DNA of 64,000 bases from Croceibacterium mercuriale (GTDB lineage Bacteria; Pseudomonadota; Alphaproteobacteria; Sphingomonadales; Sphingomonadaceae): contig NZ_JTDN01000002.1 of assembly GCF_000802385.1 (NCBI RefSeq), positions 682,001-746,000 of the forward strand, given 5' to 3'. Each line of letters begins with the position of its first letter. The first letter of the stretch is position 1. Made by a program: the position numbers and the translations under genes. This document shows positions 1 through 8,611 of the stretch, in pieces. Below the pieces are notes generated by a model. That model was not told the DNA's origin, did not search any database, and was given only the letters and a program-made list of their open reading frames with translations.

Positions 1-626
1 GCCGCCGCCTCCCCCATCGCCTGCACCGCGCCGGAGCTTTCCGCATTGAGGTCGACCAGCAGCGCGCCGGTTTCGGCGGCGACACGCCGCACCGCCTCGG
101 CCCAGGGCTCCAGGTCGTTGACCAGCTGGCCATTGGTGAACATCCGCCGGGTCAGCGGGGTGACCAGCACGGGAATGGCGCCGGCGCGTCGCGTATCCTC
201 GACGTAGCGGCGAATGTAGCCGGGGAACTCTTCCGCCAGCTCGGTCGAGCGGGTCTTGCCCGGCTGGTCGTTATGGCCGAACTGGATCAGCACCCAGACA
301 TGGCCGTATCCCGGCACCTGCGCCTCGTGCAGGGCCAGCTCCCACGACCGTTCCTGCATGTAGGTGCGCGACGACCGCCCGCCACGCGCCAGGTTGAGGC
401 AGGCGGCGAAGGAGGTGACGTGGCGGGCGCAGAAGCTGGGCCCCCAGCCGCCGATGACCGCGGTAGTGGAATCGCCCACCAAGATGATCTTGGACGGGGT
501 GATGTCGCGCGGAAACTCGCGCGCGACCGGCGCAGGGGAGGGCGTGTCCTGGGCCGAGGCCGGCATATGTGCGGTGGCGAGCGCCAGCAGGCCCGCCAGC
601 CTGAGATGCTTCATGATCGTCTGCAT
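1..626 (-). CDS. SGNH/GDSL esterase, rhamnogalacturonan acetylesterase-like (3' end outside window)
   Basis: Secreted hydrolase that probably removes acetyl groups from pectic rhamnogalacturonan. The start at 626 gives a signal peptide ending near ASAQD and has AAGG about 8 bases upstream; a second in-frame ATG lies at 614. The SGNH blocks are visible: VGDSTT (block I, catalytic Ser), NLARGGRSSRTY (block II Gly) and FGHNDQ (block III Asn). The catalytic Asp/His block lies beyond the left edge, so the gene is partial. It lies downstream of the TonB-dependent receptor on the same strand with a terminator-like hairpin between, which fits a pectin or hemicellulose locus. Substrate is inferred from family resemblance. 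Confidence 0.8.
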   Translation of the reverse strand, partial: MQTIMKHLRLAGLLALATAHMPASAQDTPSPAPVAREFPRDITPSKIILVGDSTTAVIGGWGPSFCARHVTSFAACLNLARGGRSSRTYMQERSWELALHEAQVPGYGHVWVLIQFGHNDQPGKTRSTELAEEFPGYIRRYVEDTRRAGAIPVLVTPLTRRMFTNGQLVNDLEPWAEAVRRVAAETGALLVDLNAESSGAVQAMGEAA

Positions 627-663
627 GATCGTGCCTTATCCCTGCTGCGTTCCCGGAGGGAAA

Positions 664-694
664 GAAGGCGCCGGCGGTGTTGAACCGCCGGCGC
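664..694 (-). terminator. Rho-independent terminator-like hairpin after the TonB receptor
   Basis: A perfect 10-bp GC stem (668-677 with 685-694) and 7-base loop are followed on the minus strand by a pyrimidine-rich CTTCTTTC tract. It sits about 40 bases after the receptor stop codon and before the esterase start. Confidence 0.6.
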
Positions 695-733
695 AGGATG
701 CCGTGGAGAGGACCACCAGCGGCATGGAGCGGT

Positions 734-3700
734 TTAGAACCGGACGCGTGCACCCACGCGATAGATCGGCCCGGAGCTGGCATATTGCGACACCACCGGG
801 TTCGCCGAGTAGGCGAAGCGGTTGCTGGTCTGATTGGTCAGGTTCAGCCCTTCCGCCGTGACCGAGATGCTCTCGGTCAGCTGGAAGCTGGCCGCCGCAT
901 CCAGGTTGAAGGTGGAGGCGCTGCTGCCGAAGTCGTTGATCAGCGGGGCGTTGCAGTAGGTCGGCGCACCAGTCGCGCTGAGGGTCACGCCAGGCGCACA
1001 ATTGCCTGCCGCCAGCGGATAGGTGGTGCTGTAGCCTTCGCGATAAGCGCCCGACACACGCAGCCGCATCCGTTCCGTCTCGTAATACAGCGTGCCGTTC
1101 ACCGCCTTGGGCGACACGCCCAGGAACGGCGCCTGGTCCACCGTCTGCGGGATCGTGGCGGTGCCCGGGTCGAGGATGTAGGTCAGCTCGCTTTCGATGT
1201 AGGTGCCGTTCACCTGCACGCCCAGATTGCTCAGCAGGCCGGGCAGGAAGGTCAGGTCGGTCTGGAAATTGACCTCGATCCCGCGGACATAGCCGCCCGG
1301 CGCGTCACGGAACTGGCGCGCGATGAACGGATTGTTCGCGTTGATGTAGGCCAGCTGGAACGGGTTGCTGAACTGCGCGCGCAGCGCCTCGATCGTTTCC
1401 GCATCGGCAAAATCGGACAGCTGCGATTCAAAGTTCACCGTCTGCGGAAAGCTGGCGATGTCCTTGTTGAACACGGCGACCGAGAACAGCCCGCCAGGCG
1501 CGAAGTACCATTCGAAGCTGAGATCGACATTGGTCGCCCGGAACGGGGCCAGCTTGGGGTTGCCGATGGTCAGCGTGCCGCCGGTGACGTCGCCATTGTT
1601 GGGCACGGAGATGGAGGAGATCGACGGCGACAGGTTGCCCAGCAGCGGGCGCGCCATCACCTTCGACGCGGCAATGCGCACCACGACATCGTTGATCGGC
1701 TCGTACACGAAGTTCAGCGAAGGCAGCCAGTCGGTATATTCATTGTCGCCGGTAATCGGCCGGCCGGCGGTCGTCTCCCCCAGGGAGTCCACCTCGGTCA
1801 GCACGGCGCGCACGCCGATATTGCCGCGCCAGGGACGCCCGAACAGCTCCGTATCCCAGTCCATCTGCAGGTAGGCGCCGGTATCGACCTCCTCCACGCC
1901 GAAGGATGCGGTCCGGTTGCGCTTGCGGGTGATGCGCCAGTCGGACCATTTGTTCACGCAGTTGCAGGTGAAGTCGAACAGCTCGTCGAACTTCTCGATC
2001 GACGGGACGATGAAGCTGGTCGCCGTGCCGTCCGGCACCGTCAGGCCCTGGCCGAACTCGATCGTTTCCGACACGTCTGCCACGTTGACGCCCGCTTCCT
2101 TCAGCGTCGGGTTGAGCAGGTCGCTCACGCGTTCGTACTGGTCGGTGAAGAAGCTGTAGGTCCGCCGGGTCACGCCGCCCTTCAGCGTGAAGATGTCATC
2201 CACCTCCCATGTCAGGTCCAGCCGCGCGGTCGACAGCTTGTTGGTGGTGTCCCGCGTGTAGTTGCGGATGGCGGAGAAGCCCTTGACCGTGTCCCAGTTG
2301 GCGGGATCGGCGGCATCGAAGCCGAAATCGATCACCGGCATGTCGCCGCCTTCGCGCTCGTCATAGATGAACGACCCGGGGCTATCCATGCGGTTGAATT
2401 CTACCAGCAGCCCCTGCGACCGGTTGGTCGACTTGGACTCGCCGTAGATTGCCAGCGCACGGAAGTTGTCGGTGAACTCGTGGGTGATGTTGCCGGAAAT
2501 CTGCCGGAATTCGGTGGTGTAGCTGTTCTGGTCCTGCGCCGACCGGAAATCGACATTCTGCAGCACCAGATACTCGGCGACGCCGTTGTTCACCTCCGAT
2601 TCCAGCACCCGCACCGCCGGTCGGCCGATCAGCTGGCCGCGATAGGCCAGCCGGTTGGTGCTGGGGATGTAGCCCACGGAATTCGGGTTGTTGTAATAGT
2701 CGTACGGATCGAGGTTGAAGGGGTTGGTGCTGAAGATGTTGGCAGTGGCCGGGTTGTTGGCCGCCAGCGCGCCGGGCACGACGGCGGAGGGTGCCAGCAC
2801 CGAAGGAACGCGCTGGCCGGCGGCGTTCAGCGCGGTCGCGAAGGCGGGCGTGGTGCCGTACAGTTCCTGCCCGCAATCCTGCGGCGCGTTCAGCTCCGTC
2901 TCGGCCGTGGGCGTGCACTGGCCAGGATACAGCGCGCGCGCGGCGCTGGGGGTCAAGTTGTTGCCCGCGGTGTTGAGCGCGGCATTGGTGTTGTTGCGGT
3001 TGAGGCCGACGGAGGAGACCTGGTTGTAGCGGCTGGTATTCTCGAACCGGGAATAGACGCCATCCAGCGTGAACCGCGTACGGTCGGACACCTGCCACTG
3101 ATAGGCGGCGGTGATGCCGAGGCGCTCGTTCTCGACATTCTGCTGCTCCAGCGCGGCGAGTGCCGGGATGCGGACCTGAGAATCGTCGAACCGACCGGGC
3201 GTGTTGAATGGCGCGCCGGGGAAGAGGTTGGCATAGGCGGCCGCGTCAGATCCGGTCTGGAGATTGATCACCTGCGGATTGGTGATCGCGCTGCCAAGAT
3301 TGGTGCCGGCAGGTGCGGCAAAGCCGCCACGCTGCGGAGTCTCGTTGCCGGCGAAATCGGCGCCGCGGTACAGGTAGTCGGACGAGCCCACGCCCCGGCG
3401 ATACTGGTCAAGCTCGTTGCGCGACTGGCTGTAGGCGCCCGAGATCAGGAAGCCCATGTCGCCATCCATGAATCGCTTGGAGACGAGCCCGGCGACACGC
3501 GGCGAAAAGGCACCCGAGTTCTGCTGGTAGTTGCCTTCCACTGACAGGGCCAGCGCGCCGCTGGAATAGTCGAACGGCTTGCCCGTCTCCAGGTCGATAT
3601 TGGCGCCGAGCGAGCCTTCGTCCGTTTCCGCGGACGGAGTCTTCTGCACCTTCAGGCTGCTGAACAGCTCCGACGCGAAGGTGTTGTAGTCGAAGGCGCG

Positions 3701-4231
3701 GCTGCGATTGGGGCTGGTGCCGGCATCGTTGGAGCCGGCGGTGGCCAGCGCCTCGATCCCGTTCAGGCGCGTGCGGTTGAAATCGCCGCCCAGACCACGG
3801 ACGGAGATCTGCCGGCCTTCGCCATTGTCGCGATCGACCGACACGCCCGGCAGGCGCTGCAGCGATTCGGCCAGGTTGGCGTCGGGGAAGTCGGCGATGT
3901 CCTCGGCCGTAATGGCGTCGATCTGCACGTTGGCCGTGCGCTTCTGCGCGATCGCGTTGCGCAGGGAGGCGCGATAGCCGGTCACGACAATATCGTCCGA
4001 ATTGCCCTCGGGCGCGATCGCGTCAGCCTGGTCGCCCACGGTGCGGTCGGCCGGCACGCCGGTGCCGTCCGGCTGCTGCTGCGGCACACTGGCGGGCGGA
4101 ACATCCTGCGCATGGACCGGCGCGGAAGCCAGCGCGATGGCGCAGGCGAACATGCTGCCGCCCAGCGCGAGCTTCGCGCGGACACCGGTGTCAGCCGCAG
4201 ATGCGACGATATCGACGGAACGAACCTTCAT
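734..4231 (-). CDS. TonB-dependent receptor, carbohydrate-type (Xanthomonas/Caulobacter class)
   Basis: Outer-membrane active transporter of 1165 residues. A signal peptide ends near residue 41 (VHAQD). A TonB box (DDIVVTG, residues 79-85) precedes the plug, recognisable by ESLQRLPGVSVDRD and SVRGLGGDF. The C-terminus ends in an aromatic (VGARVRF), as expected for a beta barrel. The start has GAGGGAGAAGG upstream. This receptor class usually imports oligosaccharides and sits beside glycoside hydrolases, as here. A promoter with a LacI-like operator in its spacer lies at 4313-4342, so control by a sugar-responsive repressor is likely; no repressor gene is visible in the window. The ligand cannot be read from the sequence. 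Confidence 0.93.
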   Translation of the reverse strand: MKVRSVDIVASAADTGVRAKLALGGSMFACAIALASAPVHAQDVPPASVPQQQPDGTGVPADRTVGDQADAIAPEGNSDDIVVTGYRASLRNAIAQKRTANVQIDAITAEDIADFPDANLAESLQRLPGVSVDRDNGEGRQISVRGLGGDFNRTRLNGIEALATAGSNDAGTSPNRSRAFDYNTFASELFSSLKVQKTPSAETDEGSLGANIDLETGKPFDYSSGALALSVEGNYQQNSGAFSPRVAGLVSKRFMDGDMGFLISGAYSQSRNELDQYRRGVGSSDYLYRGADFAGNETPQRGGFAAPAGTNLGSAITNPQVINLQTGSDAAAYANLFPGAPFNTPGRFDDSQVRIPALAALEQQNVENERLGITAAYQWQVSDRTRFTLDGVYSRFENTSRYNQVSSVGLNRNNTNAALNTAGNNLTPSAARALYPGQCTPTAETELNAPQDCGQELYGTTPAFATALNAAGQRVPSVLAPSAVVPGALAANNPATANIFSTNPFNLDPYDYYNNPNSVGYIPSTNRLAYRGQLIGRPAVRVLESEVNNGVAEYLVLQNVDFRSAQDQNSYTTEFRQISGNITHEFTDNFRALAIYGESKSTNRSQGLLVEFNRMDSPGSFIYDEREGGDMPVIDFGFDAADPANWDTVKGFSAIRNYTRDTTNKLSTARLDLTWEVDDIFTLKGGVTRRTYSFFTDQYERVSDLLNPTLKEAGVNVADVSETIEFGQGLTVPDGTATSFIVPSIEKFDELFDFTCNCVNKWSDWRITRKRNRTASFGVEEVDTGAYLQMDWDTELFGRPWRGNIGVRAVLTEVDSLGETTAGRPITGDNEYTDWLPSLNFVYEPINDVVVRIAASKVMARPLLGNLSPSISSISVPNNGDVTGGTLTIGNPKLAPFRATNVDLSFEWYFAPGGLFSVAVFNKDIASFPQTVNFESQLSDFADAETIEALRAQFSNPFQLAYINANNPFIARQFRDAPGGYVRGIEVNFQTDLTFLPGLLSNLGVQVNGTYIESELTYILDPGTATIPQTVDQAPFLGVSPKAVNGTLYYETERMRLRVSGAYREGYSTTYPLAAGNCAPGVTLSATGAPTYCNAPLINDFGSSASTFNLDAAASFQLTESISVTAEGLNLTNQTSNRFAYSANPVVSQYASSGPIYRVGARVRF

Positions 4232-4312
4232 GCCCTCAATCCTTCTCCCTCGCGGCGGGCTCTGCCCTGCCGCATCATGCTGTCGCGCCTGCCTTCAAGC
4301 TGCTTCATGTGC

Positions 4313-4342
4313 TTCTTACGGTAGCGGTACCACCGGTGTCAA
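4313..4342 (-). promoter_or_regulatory. Receptor promoter with LacI-type operator between -35 and -10
   Basis: On the minus strand TTGACA (4342-4337) matches the -35 consensus exactly. TAAGAA (4318-4313) could be the -10, with an 18-bp spacer. The spacer contains GGTACCGCTACC (4331-4320), a 12-bp imperfect palindrome (10 of 12 positions symmetric) of the kind bound by LacI-family sugar repressors. Occupancy would block polymerase. The element lies about 85 bases before the receptor start codon. Confidence 0.45.
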
Positions 4343-4490
4343 AGAAGATTTACATCATTGGCAAAAGTGGGTTTTATGAAAAATAATTGTGTGAATGGCT
4401 GGGCCGGACAGTGACGTTCTCGCGCGTGATTTGCCGTGGCGCCACGGCTGGGATACCACCACAGGTGCCATGTCACAGGAACCGTGCCCG

Positions 4491-5024
4491 ATGAACGATG
4501 CCGCAGAACCCGAGCTGTTCTACCTGGAATATTACAACGACTTCCTCGACAAGGTGCGCCTGCTGGCGGACCATGTGGCGCATGGCGGCTGGCAGCCGGA
4601 CTTCATCATCGGGATCGGGCGCGGCGGACTGGTTCCGGCGGTATTCGTTTCCCACCAGCTGGATGTGCCGATGCTGTCGATCGACCATTCGGCCAAGGTG
4701 CCCGGTTTCGCGGACGAGCTGCTGGGCAAGGTCGCGTCGATGAGCGCCGCCGGACGGCGGTTGCTGTTCGTGGACGACATCAACGACACCGGCGGCACCA
4801 TCGAATACATCCGTACATTGCTGATCGACCAGGGGTGCGACCCCGCCAACCTGCGCTTCGCCACGCTGATCAACAACAGCCGCAGCCGCGCCACGGCCGA
4901 TATCTGGGTGGACGAGATCGACCGCGACACGGACAAGCGCTGGTTCGTGTTCCCGTGGGAAGCGGTGGCGAACCGGGAAAGCATCGTGGACGAGGCCCGC
5001 GCCGTGCCCGAACGGCTGGGCTGA
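4491..5024 (+). CDS. Phosphoribosyltransferase-domain protein
   Basis: Type I phosphoribosyltransferase fold, 177 residues. The PRPP-binding motif is clear (VDDINDTGGT, about residues 94-103), and GIGRGG near residue 41 is the usual diphosphate-binding loop. Small stand-alone members are annotated as hypoxanthine or xanthine phosphoribosyltransferase-like, but the base specificity is not evident. An alternative in-frame ATG at 4470 has AGGTG close upstream. The gene is followed after 3 bases by a LOG protein, which also acts on nucleotide-sugar bonds, so a shared role in nucleotide salvage is plausible. Confidence 0.8.
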   Translation: MNDAAEPELFYLEYYNDFLDKVRLLADHVAHGGWQPDFIIGIGRGGLVPAVFVSHQLDVPMLSIDHSAKVPGFADELLGKVASMSAAGRRLLFVDDINDTGGTIEYIRTLLIDQGCDPANLRFATLINNSRSRATADIWVDEIDRDTDKRWFVFPWEAVANRESIVDEARAVPERLG

Positions 5025-5027
5025 CCG

Positions 5028-5606
5028 ATGCGGATCTGTGTGTATCTCGGCTCCTCCCCCGGGGCCGACCCGGTCTATGCGCAGGCGGCGCATGATTTCG
5101 GCACCATGCTGGCCCGGCGCGGCATCGGCCTGGTCTATGGCGGCGGCACGGTGGGGCTGATGGGCGTGATCGCCGATGCCGCCTGCGCCGCCGGCGGCGA
5201 GGTGATCGGCGTGATCCCCGAGGCGCTGCGCGCGCGCGAGCACGACCATCAGGGCATCAGCCAGCTGCATGTCGTGAAAACCATGCATGAACGCAAGGCG
5301 ATGATGGCCGATCTGGCGGACGGCTTCGTGACGCTGCCCGGCGGGATCGGCACGTTCGAGGAGATGTTCGAGGCGTGGTGCTGGTCGCAACTGGGCTACC
5401 ACAACAAGCCGGTCGGCCTGCTGGACGTGAACGGTTTCTACACCAGGCTGGGTGCCTTCATCGACGATGTGGTGACCCAGGGCTTCCTGCAGCCGCGCCA
5501 CCGGGCCATGCTGATCGTGGAGCGTGATCCGACGACGATGATCGATCGGATCGCCGGCTTCGTGCCGCCCGCCAACGAACACTGGCTGGGCGAGGGGGAC
5601 CGCTAG
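5028..5606 (+). CDS. LOG family protein (nucleoside 5'-monophosphate phosphoribohydrolase)
   Basis: Cytosolic 192-residue protein of the LOG/lysine-decarboxylase-like family. It carries the diagnostic PGGIGTFEE motif (residues 104-112) and the upstream GGGTVGLMG loop. Family members cleave the N-glycosidic bond of nucleoside monophosphates, including cytokinin ribotides, releasing base and ribose 5-phosphate. The length is typical. It starts 3 bases after the phosphoribosyltransferase stop and is followed 5 bases later by the SBF-like transporter, so the three form an operon. Confidence 0.88.
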   Translation: MRICVYLGSSPGADPVYAQAAHDFGTMLARRGIGLVYGGGTVGLMGVIADAACAAGGEVIGVIPEALRAREHDHQGISQLHVVKTMHERKAMMADLADGFVTLPGGIGTFEEMFEAWCWSQLGYHNKPVGLLDVNGFYTRLGAFIDDVVTQGFLQPRHRAMLIVERDPTTMIDRIAGFVPPANEHWLGEGDR

Positions 5607-5611
5607 ATCCG

Positions 5612-6604
5612 ATGACGCGCCTGCTCGCCCGCCTGCGGATCGACACCTTCATCCTGCTGCTGGTCGGCACGGTGCTGCTCGCCAGCCTGCTGCCGGCGCG
5701 CGGGGCCGGCGCGACGGTCACCGGCGGCGCGGCCGATGTGGGTATCGTGCTGCTGTTCTTCCTGCATGGCGCGCGCCTGTCGCGGCAGGCGGTGGTGGAC
5801 GGGGCGCGGCACTGGCGACTGCACCTGACCACCGGCGCGGTCACCTTCGTGCTGTTCCCGCTGCTGGGCCTCGCCATCTGGGCGCTGCCGATACTCACCG
5901 CGCCGCTGCGCACCGGCATGCTGTTCCTGACGCTGCTGCCATCGACCGTGCAATCCTCCATCGCTTTCACCGCCATGGCCCGCGGCAACGTGGCCGCCGC
6001 GGTGTGCAGCGCTGCGTTCTCCAACCTGGCCGGGATCGTGCTCACCCCGCTGCTGGTGGCGCTGCTGATTGGCACGCAGGGCAATGGCAGCGCGATTTCC
6101 GGGGAAGGCGTGCTGACCATCGTGGGGCAGCTGCTGCTTCCATTCCTGGCAGGTCACCTGCTGCAACCGCGCATCGGCGGCTGGGTGGCGCGGCAGAAGC
6201 GGCTGCTGACGGTGGTGGACCGGGGATCGGTGCTGCTGGTGGTCTATGCCGCCTTCAGCGCCGCGGTCGTCGAAGGCTTGTGGAGCCGGGTCTCGGCCAT
6301 CGACCTGCTGGTGATCGCCGGCCTGTCGCTGGCCTTGCTGGCGGTGGTGATGGGCGCGACGGGGCTGCTCGGCCGGCTGATGGGCTTCGTGCGGGAGGAT
6401 CGCGTGGTGCTGCAATTCTGCGGCTCGAAGAAAAGCCTCGCCACCGGGGTGCCGATGGCCGGTGTGCTGTTCGCCGCGCCTGATATCGGCACCATCCTGC
6501 TGCCGGTGATGATCTTCCACCAGCTGCAGCTGATGGTCTGCGCCGTATTGGCAGGGCACTACGCCCGCCAGGCGCCGGCGCCCGTGCCGGCCTCAGCCGA
6601 CTGA
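5612..6604 (+). CDS. SBF-like (bile acid:sodium symporter family) membrane transporter
   Basis: Inner-membrane protein of 330 residues with about nine to ten hydrophobic segments, matching the SBF-like family (YfeH type). Typical stretches are TLLPSTVQSSIAFTAMARGN in the middle and CGSKKSLATGVPMAG near residue 270. The latter, in the second half, is the conserved crossover region. Substrate unknown. It ends the operon begun at 4491, and its stop overlaps by 12 bases, tail to tail, the stop of the ArsR-methyltransferase gene. Confidence 0.82.
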   Translation: MTRLLARLRIDTFILLLVGTVLLASLLPARGAGATVTGGAADVGIVLLFFLHGARLSRQAVVDGARHWRLHLTTGAVTFVLFPLLGLAIWALPILTAPLRTGMLFLTLLPSTVQSSIAFTAMARGNVAAAVCSAAFSNLAGIVLTPLLVALLIGTQGNGSAISGEGVLTIVGQLLLPFLAGHLLQPRIGGWVARQKRLLTVVDRGSVLLVVYAAFSAAVVEGLWSRVSAIDLLVIAGLSLALLAVVMGATGLLGRLMGFVREDRVVLQFCGSKKSLATGVPMAGVLFAAPDIGTILLPVMIFHQLQLMVCAVLAGHYARQAPAPVPASAD

Positions 6605-7567
6605 GCGCAACGAAGGCTGCTGCTGCTGTGCGGCGGCGGGACGGGTGGCGGCCCATACGCTGATGGTCAGCTCGCCTGCCAGATGCGCCACCACCCGCGC
6701 CTCCAGCCCGTGTTCGCCAAGCCAGTCCAGCACTGCGCGGTCGGTGAAGCCCAGCCGCGCATGGGCGAAGCGGCGGCGCAGGTCCTCCCGCTCGTGGCTG
6801 GCCATGTCGGCGATGACCATGGTGCCGCCGGGTGCCAGCACGCGGGCGGCCTCCGCTATCGCTGCCTCCGGGTGATGCGCGTAATGCAGCACCTGGTGCA
6901 GGATCACCGTGTCGAAAGTGCCATCCTCCATCGGCAGGGCATACATGTCGGCCTGCCCCAGCGCGGCGGCGGTCCCGCGCTCTGCCAGCCGGGCGCGGGC
7001 GAAGCGCAGCATCTCGGGCGAGCGGTCCACGCCCAGGGCGAAGTGCGCCCGGCCGGCCAGCTGTTCCAGCATCCGCCCGGTTCCGGTCCCGATGTCGAGC
7101 AACCGGCCCAGCGGCCTGTCGCCCAGGCCGAGATCGATCACCCGGTCCACCTCCGTATCGGGCACATGCAGCGCGCGCAGCTCGTCCCAGCGCCAGGCAT
7201 TGCGTTCGAAGAAGCGCTGCGCCTCGGCTGCGCGATCGGCGCGGATCGCCTTCAGCCGCGCGCGATCGGCGGCGAACCACGGCATCTCCCCGCCGGTGAT
7301 GGCCCAGTCGTCCAGCAGGGCGAACAGCGGCTGCACCCGTGCCGACGGGCCCAGCCGCAGGAACACGGCGGTGCCTTCCTTGCGGCGGCGGACGAGGCCG
7401 GATTCCTGCAGCGCCTTGATGTGCTGCGACATGCGTGGCTGACTCTGCCCCAGCACCTGGGCCAGCTCGCCCACGGTCAGTTCCAGGCTGCGCAGCAGCA
7501 CCAGCGTGCGCAGGCGCATTCCGTCGCCCAGCACGCGAAACATGTCTTCCGGCGGAACCACCTTCAT
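6593..7567 (-). CDS. ArsR-family regulator fused to a SAM-dependent methyltransferase
   Basis: A 324-residue two-domain protein. Residues about 8-75 form an ArsR winged helix (LTVGELAQVLGQSQPRMSQH is the recognition region). Residues about 115-310 form a class I methyltransferase with SAM motif I DIGTGTG (158-164) and VLAPGGTMVIADM. No ArsR metal-binding Cys cluster is obvious. The gene is divergent from metF with about 90 bases between starts. In proteobacteria such fusions are often found beside methionine-cycle genes, so it may sense SAM or SAH through the methyltransferase domain and control metF. That role is inference. Confidence 0.85.
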   Translation of the reverse strand: MKVVPPEDMFRVLGDGMRLRTLVLLRSLELTVGELAQVLGQSQPRMSQHIKALQESGLVRRRKEGTAVFLRLGPSARVQPLFALLDDWAITGGEMPWFAADRARLKAIRADRAAEAQRFFERNAWRWDELRALHVPDTEVDRVIDLGLGDRPLGRLLDIGTGTGRMLEQLAGRAHFALGVDRSPEMLRFARARLAERGTAAALGQADMYALPMEDGTFDTVILHQVLHYAHHPEAAIAEAARVLAPGGTMVIADMASHEREDLRRRFAHARLGFTDRAVLDWLGEHGLEARVVAHLAGELTISVWAATRPAAAQQQQPSLRSVG

Positions 7568-7615
7568 GCCCTGGGTCTTACAGGCACAGCAATCCTGCGT
7601 CAAAGCGCCTTGCGT

Positions 7616-7635
7616 ATATAAGTAATCTTTAATAT
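7616..7635. promoter_or_regulatory. Putative ArsR-type operator between the ArsR-methyltransferase gene and metF
   Basis: An AT-rich 20-bp stretch in otherwise GC-rich DNA contains an imperfect inverted repeat (ATATAAG, TAAT, CTTTAATAT; core AAG-N4-CTT). It sits about 25 bases before the metF start and 50 bases before the divergent regulator. The shape fits ArsR/SmtB sites, which are AT-rich imperfect dyads overlapping promoters. Confidence 0.4.
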
Positions 7636-7660
7636 TGGCCGGGTGCAAAGGAGCTGCGGC

Positions 7661-8602
7661 ATGAGTGTCCGTCTGGTGAACGATTCCCGTACTGCCCCGC
7701 TCCTGGCCGGGGCTGCCGGTGACGTGGAGGTCTCGTTCGAGTTCTTCCCGCCCAGGAGCGATGCCGCGCTCGAGACCCTGCTCGCCACCGCGAGCGGCTT
7801 GGCGTCGCTGGGGCCGCGCTTCGTCTCCGTCACCTACGGTGCGGGCGGGTCCACCCGCGGCCGCACGCAGGAGGCGGTGCTGGGCATCGCCCGCGAGACC
7901 GGCCTGAACGCCGCTGCGCACCTCACCTGCGTCGGCGCCAGCCGGGCGGAGGTGGACGCTATCGCCGACCAGTACTGGCACGACGGGGTGCGCCACATCG
8001 TCGCCTTGCGCGGCGACATGCCGGAGCAGGACCAGCCTTACGCACCGCATGCGGAAGGCTACGCCAATGCCGCCGCGCTGGTCGCCGGGCTGAAGCGGCT
8101 GCACCCGTTCGAAGTGTCGGTCGCCGCCTATCCGGAGGCGCATCCGGATTCGACCGACATGGCCGCCGATCTCGACAATCTGTGGCGCAAGGTGGATGCG
8201 GGGGCGGACCGCGCGCTGACCCAGTTCTTCTTCTCCGCCGACACATTCTTCCGCTTCCGCGACCTGGCGGCGGCGCGCGGCATAGACGTGGAGATCGTGC
8301 CGGGCATCCTGCCGGTCGCCAATGTGGCGCAGCTGCGCCGCTTTGCCGGGACCTGCGGTGCCGCGATCCCGCCGGCGATCGACCGCGTGCTGGAAGGGCT
8401 GGACGAACGCCCGGCCGCGCGCCAGCTGGTCGCCGCGACCATCGCGGCGGAGCTGTGCGGTGCGCTGTATGCCGGCGGCGTGCGCCAGTTCCACTTCTAC
8501 ACGCTGAACCGGGCAGAGCTGACCTACGCCATCTGCCACCTGCTGGGCCTGCGCCCGGCGCCGGCGACGGCGGAACAGAAGGCTGTCCTCACCGCCGCCT
8601 GA
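7661..8602 (+). CDS. metF: 5,10-methylenetetrahydrofolate reductase
   Basis: Flavoprotein of 313 residues that reduces 5,10-methylene-THF to 5-methyl-THF, the methyl donor for methionine synthesis. The N-terminus has the family signature VSFEFFPPRSDAA. Other MetF landmarks are FVSVTYGAGGSTR, HLTCVG, ALRGD and TQFFFSADTFFRF. The ATG at 7661 follows AAAGGAG at good spacing, so the longer frame from 7643 is not needed. It is divergent from the ArsR-methyltransferase regulator; metH is not in the window. The stop lies 9 bases from the convergent GH31 stop. Confidence 0.95.
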   Translation: MSVRLVNDSRTAPLLAGAAGDVEVSFEFFPPRSDAALETLLATASGLASLGPRFVSVTYGAGGSTRGRTQEAVLGIARETGLNAAAHLTCVGASRAEVDAIADQYWHDGVRHIVALRGDMPEQDQPYAPHAEGYANAAALVAGLKRLHPFEVSVAAYPEAHPDSTDMAADLDNLWRKVDAGADRALTQFFFSADTFFRFRDLAAARGIDVEIVPGILPVANVAQLRRFAGTCGAAIPPAIDRVLEGLDERPAARQLVAATIAAELCGALYAGGVRQFHFYTLNRAELTYAICHLLGLRPAPATAEQKAVLTAA

Positions 8603-8611
8603 TGGCGCGTC

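Noticed and set aside
677-3544. A very long open frame antisense to the TonB receptor
   Set aside because: Arises from high GC third positions; its translation is Arg/His/Gly-rich with no domain, while the receptor on the other strand is unmistakable. The same holds for long antisense frames at 8702-11488, 11952-14915, 26366-28840 and 59106-61715.
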